From a virus, in the IMG/VR virus record IMGVR_UViG_3300003894_000023, positions 1-26,968 of that record: a DNA stretch of 26,968 nt; one strand, written 5' to 3'. A program made the position numbers and the translations under genes. The notes under the pieces were generated by a model. That model saw nothing but the letters and a program-made list of their open reading frames with translations. It was not told the DNA's origin and searched no databases. Below, piece after piece: positions 12,279-20,117 of the stretch (the first letter of the stretch is position 1; each line of letters begins with the position of its first letter).

Positions 12279-12475
12279 AGCCCAAAAAGAAGGATAAAAT
12301 AAAGGAAATGATGCTCAGAGTAGAGGGCGTAACTGGAGTACAACTCACTAAGTTCTGTGGGTATGATAAAGGTTGGGCATCAGTTGGGTATATGCTGGCA
12401 AAGGAACATAATCTTGCATTTAAGACTAAGAAAGAAGGAAGAATAGTCCGTTATTTTTTGAGGATAAAACAATGA
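12275..12475 (+). CDS. Hypothetical small winged-helix-like protein, 66 aa
   Basis: The start overlaps the kinase stop (ATGA) with AAAGGAG well placed upstream. The product is basic. It has a helix-turn-helix-like segment (GVTGVQLTKFCGYDKGWASVGYMLAKEHNL) and then a strand-turn-strand (FKTKKEGRIVRYFLRIK), the layout of a small winged helix. DNA binding is an inference from this pattern and the charge. The stop overlaps the next start at 12472. Confidence 0.55.
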   Translation: MKPKKKDKIKEMMLRVEGVTGVQLTKFCGYDKGWASVGYMLAKEHNLAFKTKKEGRIVRYFLRIKQ

Positions 12476-12627
12476 GCTTAGAACTTATTGGCGATGAACT
12501 TTATTTTGAAGACCATGTTGTAGCAACACTGGACCCAGAAATGTTTGAAACGGTGCGCGGTAGATTGGAAGAGCAAATCGAGTTGTTCAACGAGTGGGAA
12601 AGAGAGACACAGAAAGAGAGACAGTAA
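12472..12627 (+). CDS. Hypothetical acidic protein, 51 aa
   Basis: ATG 12472 overlaps the previous stop (ATGA), and the stop lies one base before ATG 12629 of the next gene. The product is acidic, begins MSLELIGDELYFEDHVVATLDP, and ends with a helical stretch LEEQIELFNEWERETQKERQ. Its position in an unbroken coupled series makes it a real gene. No function is recognised. Confidence 0.6.
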   Translation: MSLELIGDELYFEDHVVATLDPEMFETVRGRLEEQIELFNEWERETQKERQ

Positions 12628-12628
12628 T

Positions 12629-13597
12629 ATGTTCGAATTTTTAAAAGGTGGATACAAAGAAAGTAATCTTGGATCTTCAGATTACGTGCGTTTGAGCGAT
12701 GGAAAGGCATCCGTCTACAATAGTTACTTCGCTCTGGAACAACCTTTAACCAGCGCATTTCATCCTGATATTTCGTGCTGTGTATTGGGAAGTCGTTTCT
12801 TTGCTGTAACGTCTTGCTCGGATGAGAATATGAAGGTCAAGCAGAAGGATGGTAAATTATTAATCCAAACATCCTCAGGAAAAGTATCGCTGGCCACTGT
12901 GCCCGTCGAGTCTGTGCCTAAAATCGAATGGTTCGAGGAACACGGTGCAAAAGATACTATGTTGGAAATTAAATTCGATGACCTCCTGCATTTTTGTTCG
13001 AAAAATTTTCCTAATGAAATACTTCGGTCTGTCTATGTTAAAGATGGTTATGCTTACACCACAGATAATGTCACTCTCACACGGACCGAGAGCGAGTTAC
13101 CAGACTGCCTACTGCCTTATGACGTTTGCAAGTTTTTTAAGAACGGAATGCTTGCGAAAGTTGGGCTAAAAAACGGAGCAACACGCTTCGATTTTGAAGA
13201 TGGTAGTCGAATGCAGAGCGGTCAATTTGCTGGCAAATACCCCGATATCCCATCAATTTTAGAACCGATGATTCGTGAAGCGCACAACATTGAACCCTTC
13301 ATGTTCCAAGGCAACTATGCAGATCAAATGAAGCGTTTGGGAGCAGTGATTGATAATAAGTTGTTACCCATTCAGCTTGTTGATGACACGTTGGTTACGT
13401 GTAGCGAGAAGGGCACTGCTGTTGAAACGTTCGATGCTCAGTGGCCAGATGTCCGTGTGGGATTCGAGCAAATGAATAGAGCATTGAGCAGGGGGTTAAT
13501 ATACCTTCGCATTTTGAGCGATGGGAAGTGCCTGTTCACGAACGCTTCAGAAATTGACGAAGCTTCCATTGTCCACGTCATCTCAAATCGTGTCTGA
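12629..13597 (+). CDS. Possible DNA polymerase sliding-clamp-like protein
   Basis: The longer open frame from 12545 overlaps the previous gene. ATG 12629, directly after the upstream stop, is the likely start and gives 322 residues. The middle region reads EILRSVYVKDGYAYTTDNVTLTRTESELPDCLLP, close to the pattern of beta-clamp domains, where a strand pair with ATDG-type text precedes a strand leading to a domain linker. AGKYPDIPSI fits the FPD segment of such domains. The gene lies immediately upstream of the family A polymerase. The protein is shorter than the bacterial beta clamp (about 366), so the assignment rests on partial pattern and context. Confidence 0.45.
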   Translation: MFEFLKGGYKESNLGSSDYVRLSDGKASVYNSYFALEQPLTSAFHPDISCCVLGSRFFAVTSCSDENMKVKQKDGKLLIQTSSGKVSLATVPVESVPKIEWFEEHGAKDTMLEIKFDDLLHFCSKNFPNEILRSVYVKDGYAYTTDNVTLTRTESELPDCLLPYDVCKFFKNGMLAKVGLKNGATRFDFEDGSRMQSGQFAGKYPDIPSILEPMIREAHNIEPFMFQGNYADQMKRLGAVIDNKLLPIQLVDDTLVTCSEKGTAVETFDAQWPDVRVGFEQMNRALSRGLIYLRILSDGKCLFTNASEIDEASIVHVISNRV

Positions 13598-13598
13598 T

Positions 13599-15578
13599 AT
13601 GAGTGGCTTCTTCCCAAATGTTGAAACCACCCATGTGGTCGCTACTCCTCCCGTCCTGCCACCCTCAGATTGGGTTGCACCCAAACTATCTGATCTACCA
13701 GAGTTCTCACGGGCAAGTCGTATAGCGATCGACTGCGAAACATACGATCCTGATTTGAAGACACTTGGCCCAGGTGTCCGCAGGACGGGCTACGTCGTCG
13801 GTATTTCGATTGGTATCGACGATGGCCCACGTTGGTATTTGCCCCTACGTCATGAAGGTGGCAATAATATGGACAACCCAGATCAGGTGGTTAATTGGGT
13901 ACGTGATCAATTCATGCGGTTCAAGGGTGATGTGGTAGGCACGAATTTGATGTACGATTTGGATTATCTTGCGGAAATTGGATGTCAGTTCAATCATTCA
14001 GATGTGAGGTATATGGATGTCAGTATTGCGGAGCCATTATTGAATGAACATAAATTCCGATATTCACTAGACAGCATTTCCAAAGAACATCTCGGTGAAC
14101 CCAAAGTTGAAGAACTTATGATTCAGGCTGCACACGCCATGAAGATCAAAGATGTCAAGGCGAATATATGGCGACTACCTGCTCGATTTGTTGGACCATA
14201 TGCCACAGCAGATGTTGATTTGCCACTTCGTATCCTCCCGATACAATTGCAAAAACTGGAAGATGAGGAGCTTATGCGAGTGTGGGATTTGGAATGTCGG
14301 TTGATTCCCGTTCTGTTCGAGATGCGTAGACGGGGAGTACGTGTTGATCTCAAAAAAGCAGAGCAAGTACTGATAAAATTACAGAACCTGGAAAACGAAC
14401 AGCTACACCGCGCCAAGCTTGCTTGCGGAAAGGAAATCCAGTTGTATGTTTCAGCACAATTGGGACCGTTGATCGAGGCTCGCGGTTATACACTTCCGAG
14501 AACTGAGAAAAAGCAAGAGTATCAGATTAAAAGCGAATGGTTAAAAAGTCATGCGGGTGAAGATCCATTGATTGAGTCTATTTATTTAGCTCGAAAGTTT
14601 TACAAAGCACGTACAACATTTATTGAAGGTCATATATTCAAACAGCATATTGGCGGGCGTGTCCATGCTCAATATCATCAAGTTAAAGGCGATAGTGATA
14701 AAGGGAACGATAGGAAACGAGGTACTCCCGGTAGACTAAGCAGTAGTGATCCCAACTTGCAGAATATACCCAGTCGCGATCCGATGCTCGGGCCGTTGAT
14801 ACGAAGCATTTTTTTGCCAGAGGAAAGGGAAGTTTACGAACGACACGATTGGAGTCAAATTGAGTACAGGTTCTTAGCCCACTATGCTCGGGGACGTGGG
14901 GCATCTGAAATGCGCGAGGCGTACAATAATGATCCCAACACTGACTTCCACAAAAAGTGCGCAGTTATGGCAGGTATTGATCCCGAGGACTCTTACAAGA
15001 GAAAGCAGGTAAAGAACGTAAATTTTGGGGCGGTGTACGGGAGTGGGAAGAAGACAACTGCCGAAACTATGGGCGTGAGTATTGAGGAAGCGGAAGCGTT
15101 CTTGAATTTATATCATTCTAAATTGCCTTTCGTTAAAAAAACATTTAAAGCAGTATCCGCAAAAGCTGATGAGACAGGATTCATCCACACAATAATGGGT
15201 AGAAGAAGTAGGTTTCCATTGTGGGAACCAGCAGACTGGGATCAATACGGTGATCCACTACCATATAAGCAGGCATTGAAGCAATATGGAAAAATAAAAC
15301 GTGCAAAGACTTACAAAGCTACCAACAGTTTGTTCCAAAACAACGCCGCAGACCTTATGAAATTAGCCATGGTCAAACAGTATGAGGATGGTGTTCACGA
15401 TGTATTAGGTGCGCCACTTCTCACAGTGCATGACGAACTTGGTCAAAGTCGCCCACAAACTCCAGAAGGTGAAAAAGCCATACAGCACATTAAGCACGTA
15501 ATGGAAACGTGCATGGAATTGCGAGTTCCCATCATTGCGGAAAGGGAGTCTGGAAAAAATTGGGGGGAGTGCAAATAA
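13599..15578 (+). CDS. polA: Family A DNA polymerase with 3'-5' exonuclease domain
   Basis: The start is placed at ATG 13599, one base after the upstream stop. The longer frame from 13521 lies inside the preceding gene. The 659-residue enzyme begins with an RNase H-like exonuclease: IAIDCETYD (D45, E47), NLMYDLDYL, and YATADVDL. The polymerase domain has LSSSDPNLQNIPSRD, motif A HDWSQIEYR (D417), motif B RKQVKNVNFGAVYG (R468-G477) and motif C TVHDEL (H611-D612-E613). There is no 5' nuclease domain, as usual for phage replicative PolA. It is the main phage replicase, acting with the primase-helicase, SSB and possibly the clamp-like protein. Confidence 0.95.
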   Translation: MSGFFPNVETTHVVATPPVLPPSDWVAPKLSDLPEFSRASRIAIDCETYDPDLKTLGPGVRRTGYVVGISIGIDDGPRWYLPLRHEGGNNMDNPDQVVNWVRDQFMRFKGDVVGTNLMYDLDYLAEIGCQFNHSDVRYMDVSIAEPLLNEHKFRYSLDSISKEHLGEPKVEELMIQAAHAMKIKDVKANIWRLPARFVGPYATADVDLPLRILPIQLQKLEDEELMRVWDLECRLIPVLFEMRRRGVRVDLKKAEQVLIKLQNLENEQLHRAKLACGKEIQLYVSAQLGPLIEARGYTLPRTEKKQEYQIKSEWLKSHAGEDPLIESIYLARKFYKARTTFIEGHIFKQHIGGRVHAQYHQVKGDSDKGNDRKRGTPGRLSSSDPNLQNIPSRDPMLGPLIRSIFLPEEREVYERHDWSQIEYRFLAHYARGRGASEMREAYNNDPNTDFHKKCAVMAGIDPEDSYKRKQVKNVNFGAVYGSGKKTTAETMGVSIEEAEAFLNLYHSKLPFVKKTFKAVSAKADETGFIHTIMGRRSRFPLWEPADWDQYGDPLPYKQALKQYGKIKRAKTYKATNSLFQNNAADLMKLAMVKQYEDGVHDVLGAPLLTVHDELGQSRPQTPEGEKAIQHIKHVMETCMELRVPIIAERESGKNWGECK

Positions 15579-15581
15579 TAT

Positions 15582-15623
15582 TTGTAAACAGTTTAGTTTT
15601 AGTATATAGTAAGTAAAACTTAC
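15582..15623 (+). promoter_or_regulatory. Sigma70-like promoter with two palindromes before dcd
   Basis: TTGTAA (15582-15587) and TATAGT (15605-15610) are separated by 17 bases. A perfect palindrome TAAACAGTTTA (15585-15595) overlaps the -35 box. A second inverted repeat, GTAAGT-AAA-ACTTAC (15609-15623), lies just after the -10 box. Both are candidate operators. The next start is ATG 15633 with CGGAG upstream. Confidence 0.65.
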
Positions 15624-15632
15624 GGAGATGTT

Positions 15633-16199
15633 ATGGTACTTTCAGATTTTAAAATAAAAAATATGGTGGAAAATGCTCAACCTTTAATCACTCCGTTCAT
15701 TGCCCAAAAAGAGTCTTTTGGTGGTGTGTCAAGAGGACTGAGTTCAGCAGGGTACGACGTGACGTTGGGTACTGAATTTGTACGATTCTTAGAGAATGTT
15801 AGACATGAACCGGTGTTTCCAAATTCGTCTTTTGATCCCTCTCAGTTTAAGCGTATAACGAGAGAGATTGGATTTGTCCCAATATTTAAGAACGAATTAC
15901 TCTTGTGCCACACCGTTGAAGTGATATCAATACCCGTTGACGTTGTAGGCGTGGTACACGATAAGAGTACGTTTGCACGATTGGGATTAGCAGTTCAGAA
16001 CACAGTACTGGAACCTGGGTGGTCTGGTCAAGTTACACTGGAATTGACTAATCATGGTCCTTCAACAATTATGTTGCCCGTTCACGGTGGTATTGCACAA
16101 GTAGTGTTTCACACTCTAACAGAACCATCAAGTTCACCTTACGATGGAAAATATAACGAGCAACGTGGTGTGGTTTTGCCAAGAAAAAGCGAGGAATGA
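15633..16199 (+). CDS. dcd: dCTP deaminase-like nucleotide hydrolase
   Basis: The 188-residue protein has the dCTP deaminase/dUTPase fold signatures: SSAGYDVTLG (38-46), DKSTFARLGL (K111, S112, R116), and LEPGWSGQVTLELTNHG with the catalytic-type Glu 137. A C-terminal GKYNEQRG closes the nucleotide site. Dcd converts dCTP to dUTP, feeding dTTP synthesis; some relatives also hydrolyse dUTP. Length is close to bacterial Dcd (about 193). It heads a new transcription unit from the promoter at 15582. Confidence 0.9.
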   Translation: MVLSDFKIKNMVENAQPLITPFIAQKESFGGVSRGLSSAGYDVTLGTEFVRFLENVRHEPVFPNSSFDPSQFKRITREIGFVPIFKNELLLCHTVEVISIPVDVVGVVHDKSTFARLGLAVQNTVLEPGWSGQVTLELTNHGPSTIMLPVHGGIAQVVFHTLTEPSSSPYDGKYNEQRGVVLPRKSEE

Positions 16200-16200
16200 A

Positions 16201-16368
16201 ATGAAAAAATGGGAATATTTAACGATTGAGAATGCGTACGCTATCAGTCCGAAAATGTTAAACGAGCAAGGCGAACAAGGTTGGGAACTTGTAACAATAG
16301 CTCAATTTAGCCACACTTGTGTAGCGTTTTTTAAACGTGAGAAGAGCGAAATAATAACACCTAATTGA
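16201..16368 (+). CDS. DUF4177-like small protein, 55 aa
   Basis: The frame is open from 16144, but ATG 16201, directly after the dcd stop with GAGGAA upstream, is the natural start. The product reads KKWEYLTIEN, then LNEQGEQGWELVTIAQ and VAFFKRE. This is the compact DUF4177 pattern (WEY, LN-x-x-G-x-x-GWEL, FKR), seen in phages and bacteria with unknown function. The stop overlaps the TTG 16365 of the next frame. Confidence 0.75.
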   Translation: MKKWEYLTIENAYAISPKMLNEQGEQGWELVTIAQFSHTCVAFFKREKSEIITPN

Positions 16369-16373
16369 GTGAT

Positions 16374-16613
16374 ATGCACATGACCAAATTCGGTATATTT
16401 ACAACACACACATGTGAGTACTGTGACGAAATTAATCAAACTTTTTTATTCCACCGTAAAGGAAATAAAGCTACTATTTTGGAATTTGATAATTTAGATT
16501 CTGCTTACGATTGTTTAAACAAAGAATTTACTGCACAACAACGCCTAGATGGGTGTCTTCAAATCAAACAACTTCCAAGAAAACTTTGGGGAGTTACGAG
16601 GACTGTAAAATAA
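16374..16613 (+). CDS. Hypothetical protein, 79 aa
   Basis: The frame opens at TTG 16365, but ATG 16374 (or ATG 16380) is the more likely start; none has a strong ribosome site. The product has a CEYCDE motif near the N-terminus (GIFTTHTCEYCDEINQTF) and one further Cys in DGCLQIK. It might coordinate metal or be redox-active, but a complete ligand set is not visible. No family is recognised. Confidence 0.5.
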   Translation: MHMTKFGIFTTHTCEYCDEINQTFLFHRKGNKATILEFDNLDSAYDCLNKEFTAQQRLDGCLQIKQLPRKLWGVTRTVK

Positions 16614-16614
16614 T

Positions 16615-17076
16615 ATGCCAATACTCGAATCAGATTTCTGGAGGAATATGCGCTTGGGACAACCCAAGTGGGTGAAGAAGCAGGGAAAGCTTGTACGCAT
16701 CGAATCCGCAACACAAAGTGGTATTCCTGATGTGCATTACACTGTCAGTGGGCATTCCGGTTGGATTGAATTAAAAGTTATTGGTTCGTTGCCACGTGTG
16801 GCCAGTGGCATTGTTAAAGTCGCTCACTTTAAACCTGTCCAACGAGAATGGATCAAAAGTGAAATGAAGTGTGGTGGCATGGCGTTTGTATTCTTACTTG
16901 CTGACACGAAGAAGGGACGAAAATATTTCCTCTTCGACGGGCTGTCTGCCGCTATGGAACTTGGTCGAACACTCAGCTATGAAAATGCAATTAGAAGTGC
17001 TGTTTTCTTCAGTGAAGATACAGTGCAATGGGATACTTTTTGGGAAAGAATAATTTCATGCAAGCGATCTTATTAG
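16615..17076 (+). CDS. PD-(D/E)XK nuclease (VRR-NUC-like)
   Basis: The 153-residue protein shows the PD-(D/E)XK core as GIPDVHY (D39) followed by GWIELKV (E52, K54), and then HFKPVQREWI (Q76) and a GGMAFVFLLAD strand. This order matches phage VRR-NUC-like or resolvase-type nucleases that cut branched or flapped DNA. It probably processes replication or recombination intermediates. ATG 16615 follows the previous stop by one base. The end overlaps the start of the double-HTH gene at 17058. Confidence 0.75.
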   Translation: MPILESDFWRNMRLGQPKWVKKQGKLVRIESATQSGIPDVHYTVSGHSGWIELKVIGSLPRVASGIVKVAHFKPVQREWIKSEMKCGGMAFVFLLADTKKGRKYFLFDGLSAAMELGRTLSYENAIRSAVFFSEDTVQWDTFWERIISCKRSY

Positions 17077-17396
17077 ATGAAATAACAGAGGGAGAGAAAT
17101 TCCATCTCTCTCGTAGACGAAAGGGGTTGACGCAAGCGCAATCTTCCAAATTGCTGGCATTCCCTGTGGTGTCAATACGAGACATGGAGATGGGCAATCT
17201 TCCTGTCCCGAAGTCGCTAGAAGTTGATCTTAACGCAACTGATTCTGAATTATGTTATATTGCACGACGTAGGTCTGGTTTGACACAGCGCCAACTCGCA
17301 ACACGATTGGGAAAGAGTCATGTCGCTATAATAAAAATGGAATCTGGTGAGTGGAATTGTGAACTCATTTTGGAATACTTTAAGAATATGTCTTGA
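17058..17396 (+). CDS. Tandem helix-turn-helix (XRE-like) regulator
   Basis: ATG 17058 is chosen over 17028 because the earlier frame lies inside the nuclease gene; 112 residues result. Two similar HTH units follow each other. Residues 14-50 read LSRRRKGLTQAQSSKLL, and residues 66-108 read IARRRSGLTQRQLATRLGKSHVAIIKMESGE. The second fits the XRE/Cro pattern well; the first is more diverged (loop FPVVSIRDMEMG). Together they could act like a covalent dimer on a palindrome. It is the last gene before the structured intergenic region and may control it or the promoter palindromes at 2260 and 15585. Confidence 0.7.
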   Translation: MQAILLDEITEGEKFHLSRRRKGLTQAQSSKLLAFPVVSIRDMEMGNLPVPKSLEVDLNATDSELCYIARRRSGLTQRQLATRLGKSHVAIIKMESGEWNCELILEYFKNMS

Positions 17397-17529
17397 TGAA
17401 CACAAGGGGCTCCTTTCACTGTGACCACTGCAACTTGGCACGTTAAAGTATCACCTGTATCCCACTGGATATAGAGTCGCCGCCCCGCACTCATTGTTAC
17501 AGCGTCTCGTAAGGTGATTCATGTTGCAT

Positions 17530-17583
17530 CTGACTGTGCCCTCGCCACTAGGTTAGGGGCAACTGACCTGGTGGCGCAGTCAG
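17530..17583 (+). other. Long two-part hairpin
   Basis: CTGACTG (17530-17536) pairs with CAGTCAG (17577-17583). After a bulge TGCCCT, CGCCACTAGGT (17543-17553) pairs with ACCTGGTGGCG (17566-17576) with a single G-U, leaving a 12-base loop. TTTATTG follows. It could be a terminator for the double-HTH transcript or the core of a structured RNA. Confidence 0.65.
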
Positions 17584-17724
17584 TTTATTGAACTAATTAA
17601 TCATGGGGGCATCTCCCAAGTGTCCGCAGTGGCATGGACATCGACGGTATACCTGTACACGTTATGTGTTTTAGTTCCTGCCCCCTTAAAGTTGATGGGG
17701 AACCCAAGGTATATCAAGCCACAT

Positions 17725-17757
17725 GATCACAGCCCCTACAGAATGGGGGCTGCGATC
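17725..17757 (+). other. GC-rich hairpin before the primase gene
   Basis: CAGCCCC (17730-17736) pairs with GGGGCTG (17746-17752) around a 9-base loop. GATC on each side extends the stem after one mismatch. It is followed by TTAAAAATT and the primase ribosome site, so it may attenuate transcription or shape the leader. Confidence 0.6.
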
Positions 17758-17786
17758 TTAAAAATTAATTTGTGGAGACAGAACGT

Positions 17787-20117
17787 ATGCTACTGAACTT
17801 CTTAAAAAAGTTTGGTGATAAATATCACATTCAATTATCGGCAATAGACCCGAACGGTGTCTCAGCCATCCAAACCCAAACATTCCTTCCCGACGAGTAC
17901 GCAACGACCTGTCTTGCGTTTGTTGAGAAATGGAATGGCACACGCAATCTATATTTCACAGTAAATCCACTCAAAGCACCTCTCAACAAGAAACCAACTC
18001 TCGCAGATATTGGACAGCTTCGATGGTTACACGTTGACATCGACCCAGAAGATGGAGCTAATTGGGAAAAGAGCAGGGAGGATATTCTTTCCCGTTTGAA
18101 AAGTTATTCACCTGCTCCAACAATGATTATTGACAGTGGGAACGGATACCAAGGCTTCTGGCAATTGGAGAAGCCGATCTTAGTGAACAATGTTTCACAC
18201 GGTCAGGATCTAGCAGGATACAATATTGCGTTGCGTGATGATCTTCAAGGGGACAACGTACAAGACATAAGTCGCATCATGCGACTCCCATACACTACCA
18301 ACGTCCCTAATGTTAAAAAAATAGCCAAGGGACGAACAAGCAGGCCTACAGAATTAATCTACTATCATGAGCAGATTCAGTACCCGTTAAACAAATTCAG
18401 ACTTGTAAAAGATTCCAGTAAAGCAGTTCTTCCGAATAAATCGGACATCAACTTTGCCAATCTGCCTGATGTCAACCTTTCAGAATTTGAAATAAATGAG
18501 GAGGTGAAAGAGGCCATCCTGACTGGTAATCGAGCAAAAGATCCCAGTAGGAGTGAAACCGTGATGTTCGTGGGATGTGCGTTGGCAAAAGCTGGTGCTG
18601 AAAGAGAACAAGTAGCCTCTATCTTATTAAATTCAAATTATGGAATCAGCGACTCAATATTGAGTTCCCCGTCACCCAACTCTTACTGCTTGCGTCAAGT
18701 AGACAGATGTTTTGATCTGTCTGTAAATGCGGAACTGGCAGAGTTGAATCAAAAATATTCATTCGTAATGGACGGGGGTAAGGTACGCATTTTTAAGTCA
18801 TCATACAGCGATATTCTGCGTCGTGAATCATTGGAACGAATTGCAGTGTCAGATTTTAAGTATATGTACAACAATAGGCAAGTGAGCGTTGGGAAGAAAA
18901 AGGACGGTTCACATCAAAAAATGCCTTTGGGTTCGTGGTGGTTACAGCACCCGGCTCGAAAAACTTACAAACAGATTATTTTTGATCCAACATCGGAAAC
19001 CCACAACGGCTGTTATAATCTGTGGAAGGGTTTTAACGTTGAGCAACATGAAAAAGAAAACGGTTGGGACTTGATGCAACAACATATTCTGAATAACATT
19101 TGCTCGGGCGTTACTGAATACTACGAATACTTGATAAATTGGATGGCACTTTGTGTTCAACAGCCTGGAAAGCCCGGCCAGGTGGCCATCGTAATGCGCG
19201 GCGAGCAAGGAACTGGAAAAGGAATATTAGCACGTAGTTTTGGGCATATATGGGGACAACACTTCCTGCACATATCCCACACACGCCATTTGACCGGTAA
19301 CTTCAACGCGCATCTCCGTGACTGTATTTTCCTATTTGCTGACGAAGCATTCTGGGCAGGAGACAAACAGGGGGAAGGAGCACTCAAACAATTAGTGACT
19401 GAACCTATTTTGACAATCGAGGCCAAGGGTATTGACCCAGTAGCCGCTCCAAACTTTATTCATCTGATGATGGCCAGTAACCATGAATGGGTCATACCAG
19501 CCGGACGGATGGAAAGAAGGTTCTTCGTTTTGGACGTATCATCGAAAAAAATACAACAACGAGACTACTTCAAAAGAATATCAGATCAAATGGAGTCTGG
19601 AGGGTACGAAGCTATGCTACATGATCTCATGTGCAAAGATTTGACCTCCTTCGATGTGACCCGAGTCCCTCAAACTAAAGCATTAGCCGAACAAAAAGAG
19701 ATAAGCATGGAACCCCATGAACAATGGCTGTTCCAGTGTTTGCAAAGTGGGCAAACTTTACCAGAACATGGGGGCTGGCATGATGAAGTTGAGCTGGACA
19801 GGCTGTACGAAGAGTACCTTGTTATGTGCGAGAATATTGGTGTCAAACGACGCAAGAACAAGATACATTTTGGGAAATTTATGAAAAAAATATTCCCACG
19901 AATGACAAAGGTGCAGAAGATTATTAAAAAACGAATGCGACGAGAGGGCAACATAATTGAGTGCAAAGCTACAATGTATTGCTTACCAAATTTAGAAAGT
20001 GCTCGCAAATATTTCGAAGTTTATACAGGCGCACAGCATACGTGGGACAATGCTGATCAAGTGCAAGGGTTTGTTGGAAGTTATAACAATTATAATGGAG
20101 CCGGACACAATGACTAA
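17787..20117 (+). CDS. Primase-helicase: AEP primase domain fused to SF3 (D5-like) helicase
   Basis: ATG 17787, with GGAG nine bases upstream, is preferred over GTG 17772; 776 residues. The N-terminal archaeo-eukaryotic primase domain shows LHVDIDPED (D84, D86 metal ligands), DSGNGYQGFW (with Gln where many AEPs have His) and DISRIMRLPYTTN. The C-terminal SF3 helicase has Walker A GEQGTGKG (472-479), Walker B IFLFADEA (D519, E520), MMASNHEW and the arginine region RMERRFFVLDV. It would prime and unwind DNA at the phage fork. The gene follows a 390-base structured region that may hold the origin. Its stop overlaps the HU-like start. Confidence 0.92.
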   Translation: MLLNFLKKFGDKYHIQLSAIDPNGVSAIQTQTFLPDEYATTCLAFVEKWNGTRNLYFTVNPLKAPLNKKPTLADIGQLRWLHVDIDPEDGANWEKSREDILSRLKSYSPAPTMIIDSGNGYQGFWQLEKPILVNNVSHGQDLAGYNIALRDDLQGDNVQDISRIMRLPYTTNVPNVKKIAKGRTSRPTELIYYHEQIQYPLNKFRLVKDSSKAVLPNKSDINFANLPDVNLSEFEINEEVKEAILTGNRAKDPSRSETVMFVGCALAKAGAEREQVASILLNSNYGISDSILSSPSPNSYCLRQVDRCFDLSVNAELAELNQKYSFVMDGGKVRIFKSSYSDILRRESLERIAVSDFKYMYNNRQVSVGKKKDGSHQKMPLGSWWLQHPARKTYKQIIFDPTSETHNGCYNLWKGFNVEQHEKENGWDLMQQHILNNICSGVTEYYEYLINWMALCVQQPGKPGQVAIVMRGEQGTGKGILARSFGHIWGQHFLHISHTRHLTGNFNAHLRDCIFLFADEAFWAGDKQGEGALKQLVTEPILTIEAKGIDPVAAPNFIHLMMASNHEWVIPAGRMERRFFVLDVSSKKIQQRDYFKRISDQMESGGYEAMLHDLMCKDLTSFDVTRVPQTKALAEQKEISMEPHEQWLFQCLQSGQTLPEHGGWHDEVELDRLYEEYLVMCENIGVKRRKNKIHFGKFMKKIFPRMTKVQKIIKKRMRREGNIIECKATMYCLPNLESARKYFEVYTGAQHTWDNADQVQGFVGSYNNYNGAGHND

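Larger units (their letters stand above)
17397..17786. other. Gene-free structured region upstream of the primase
   Basis: About 390 bases carry no convincing gene. The stretch is richer in G+C than its neighbours and contains several complementary segments. ATCACCT (17450-17456) pairs with AGGTGAT (17512-17518) and encloses the hairpin TATCC-CACT-GGATA (17458-17471). A long hairpin lies at 17530-17583, TGTCC/GGACA at 17621-17640, and CAGCCCC/GGGGCTG at 17730-17752. Only short frames exist (for example 17634-17726, 30 codons), without ribosome sites. It may be a replication origin, a structured RNA, or a decayed gene. Confidence 0.55.

Noticed and set aside
12545-12628. N-terminal extension of the clamp-like gene
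   Set aside because: It overlaps the coupled 51-aa gene in another frame, and ATG 12629 directly follows that gene's stop.
17634-17726. 30-codon frame starting MDIDGIPVHVMCF, and a frame from 17419 interrupted by TAG
   Set aside because: Neither has a ribosome site or enough length, and both cross strong hairpins; kept only as a reason why a decayed gene remains possible.
17397-17786. tRNA, tmRNA, hammerhead ribozyme or group I intron
   Set aside because: No T-loop sequence, CCA-type acceptor, CTGATGA core or split exon was found; the helices do not match these classes by eye.
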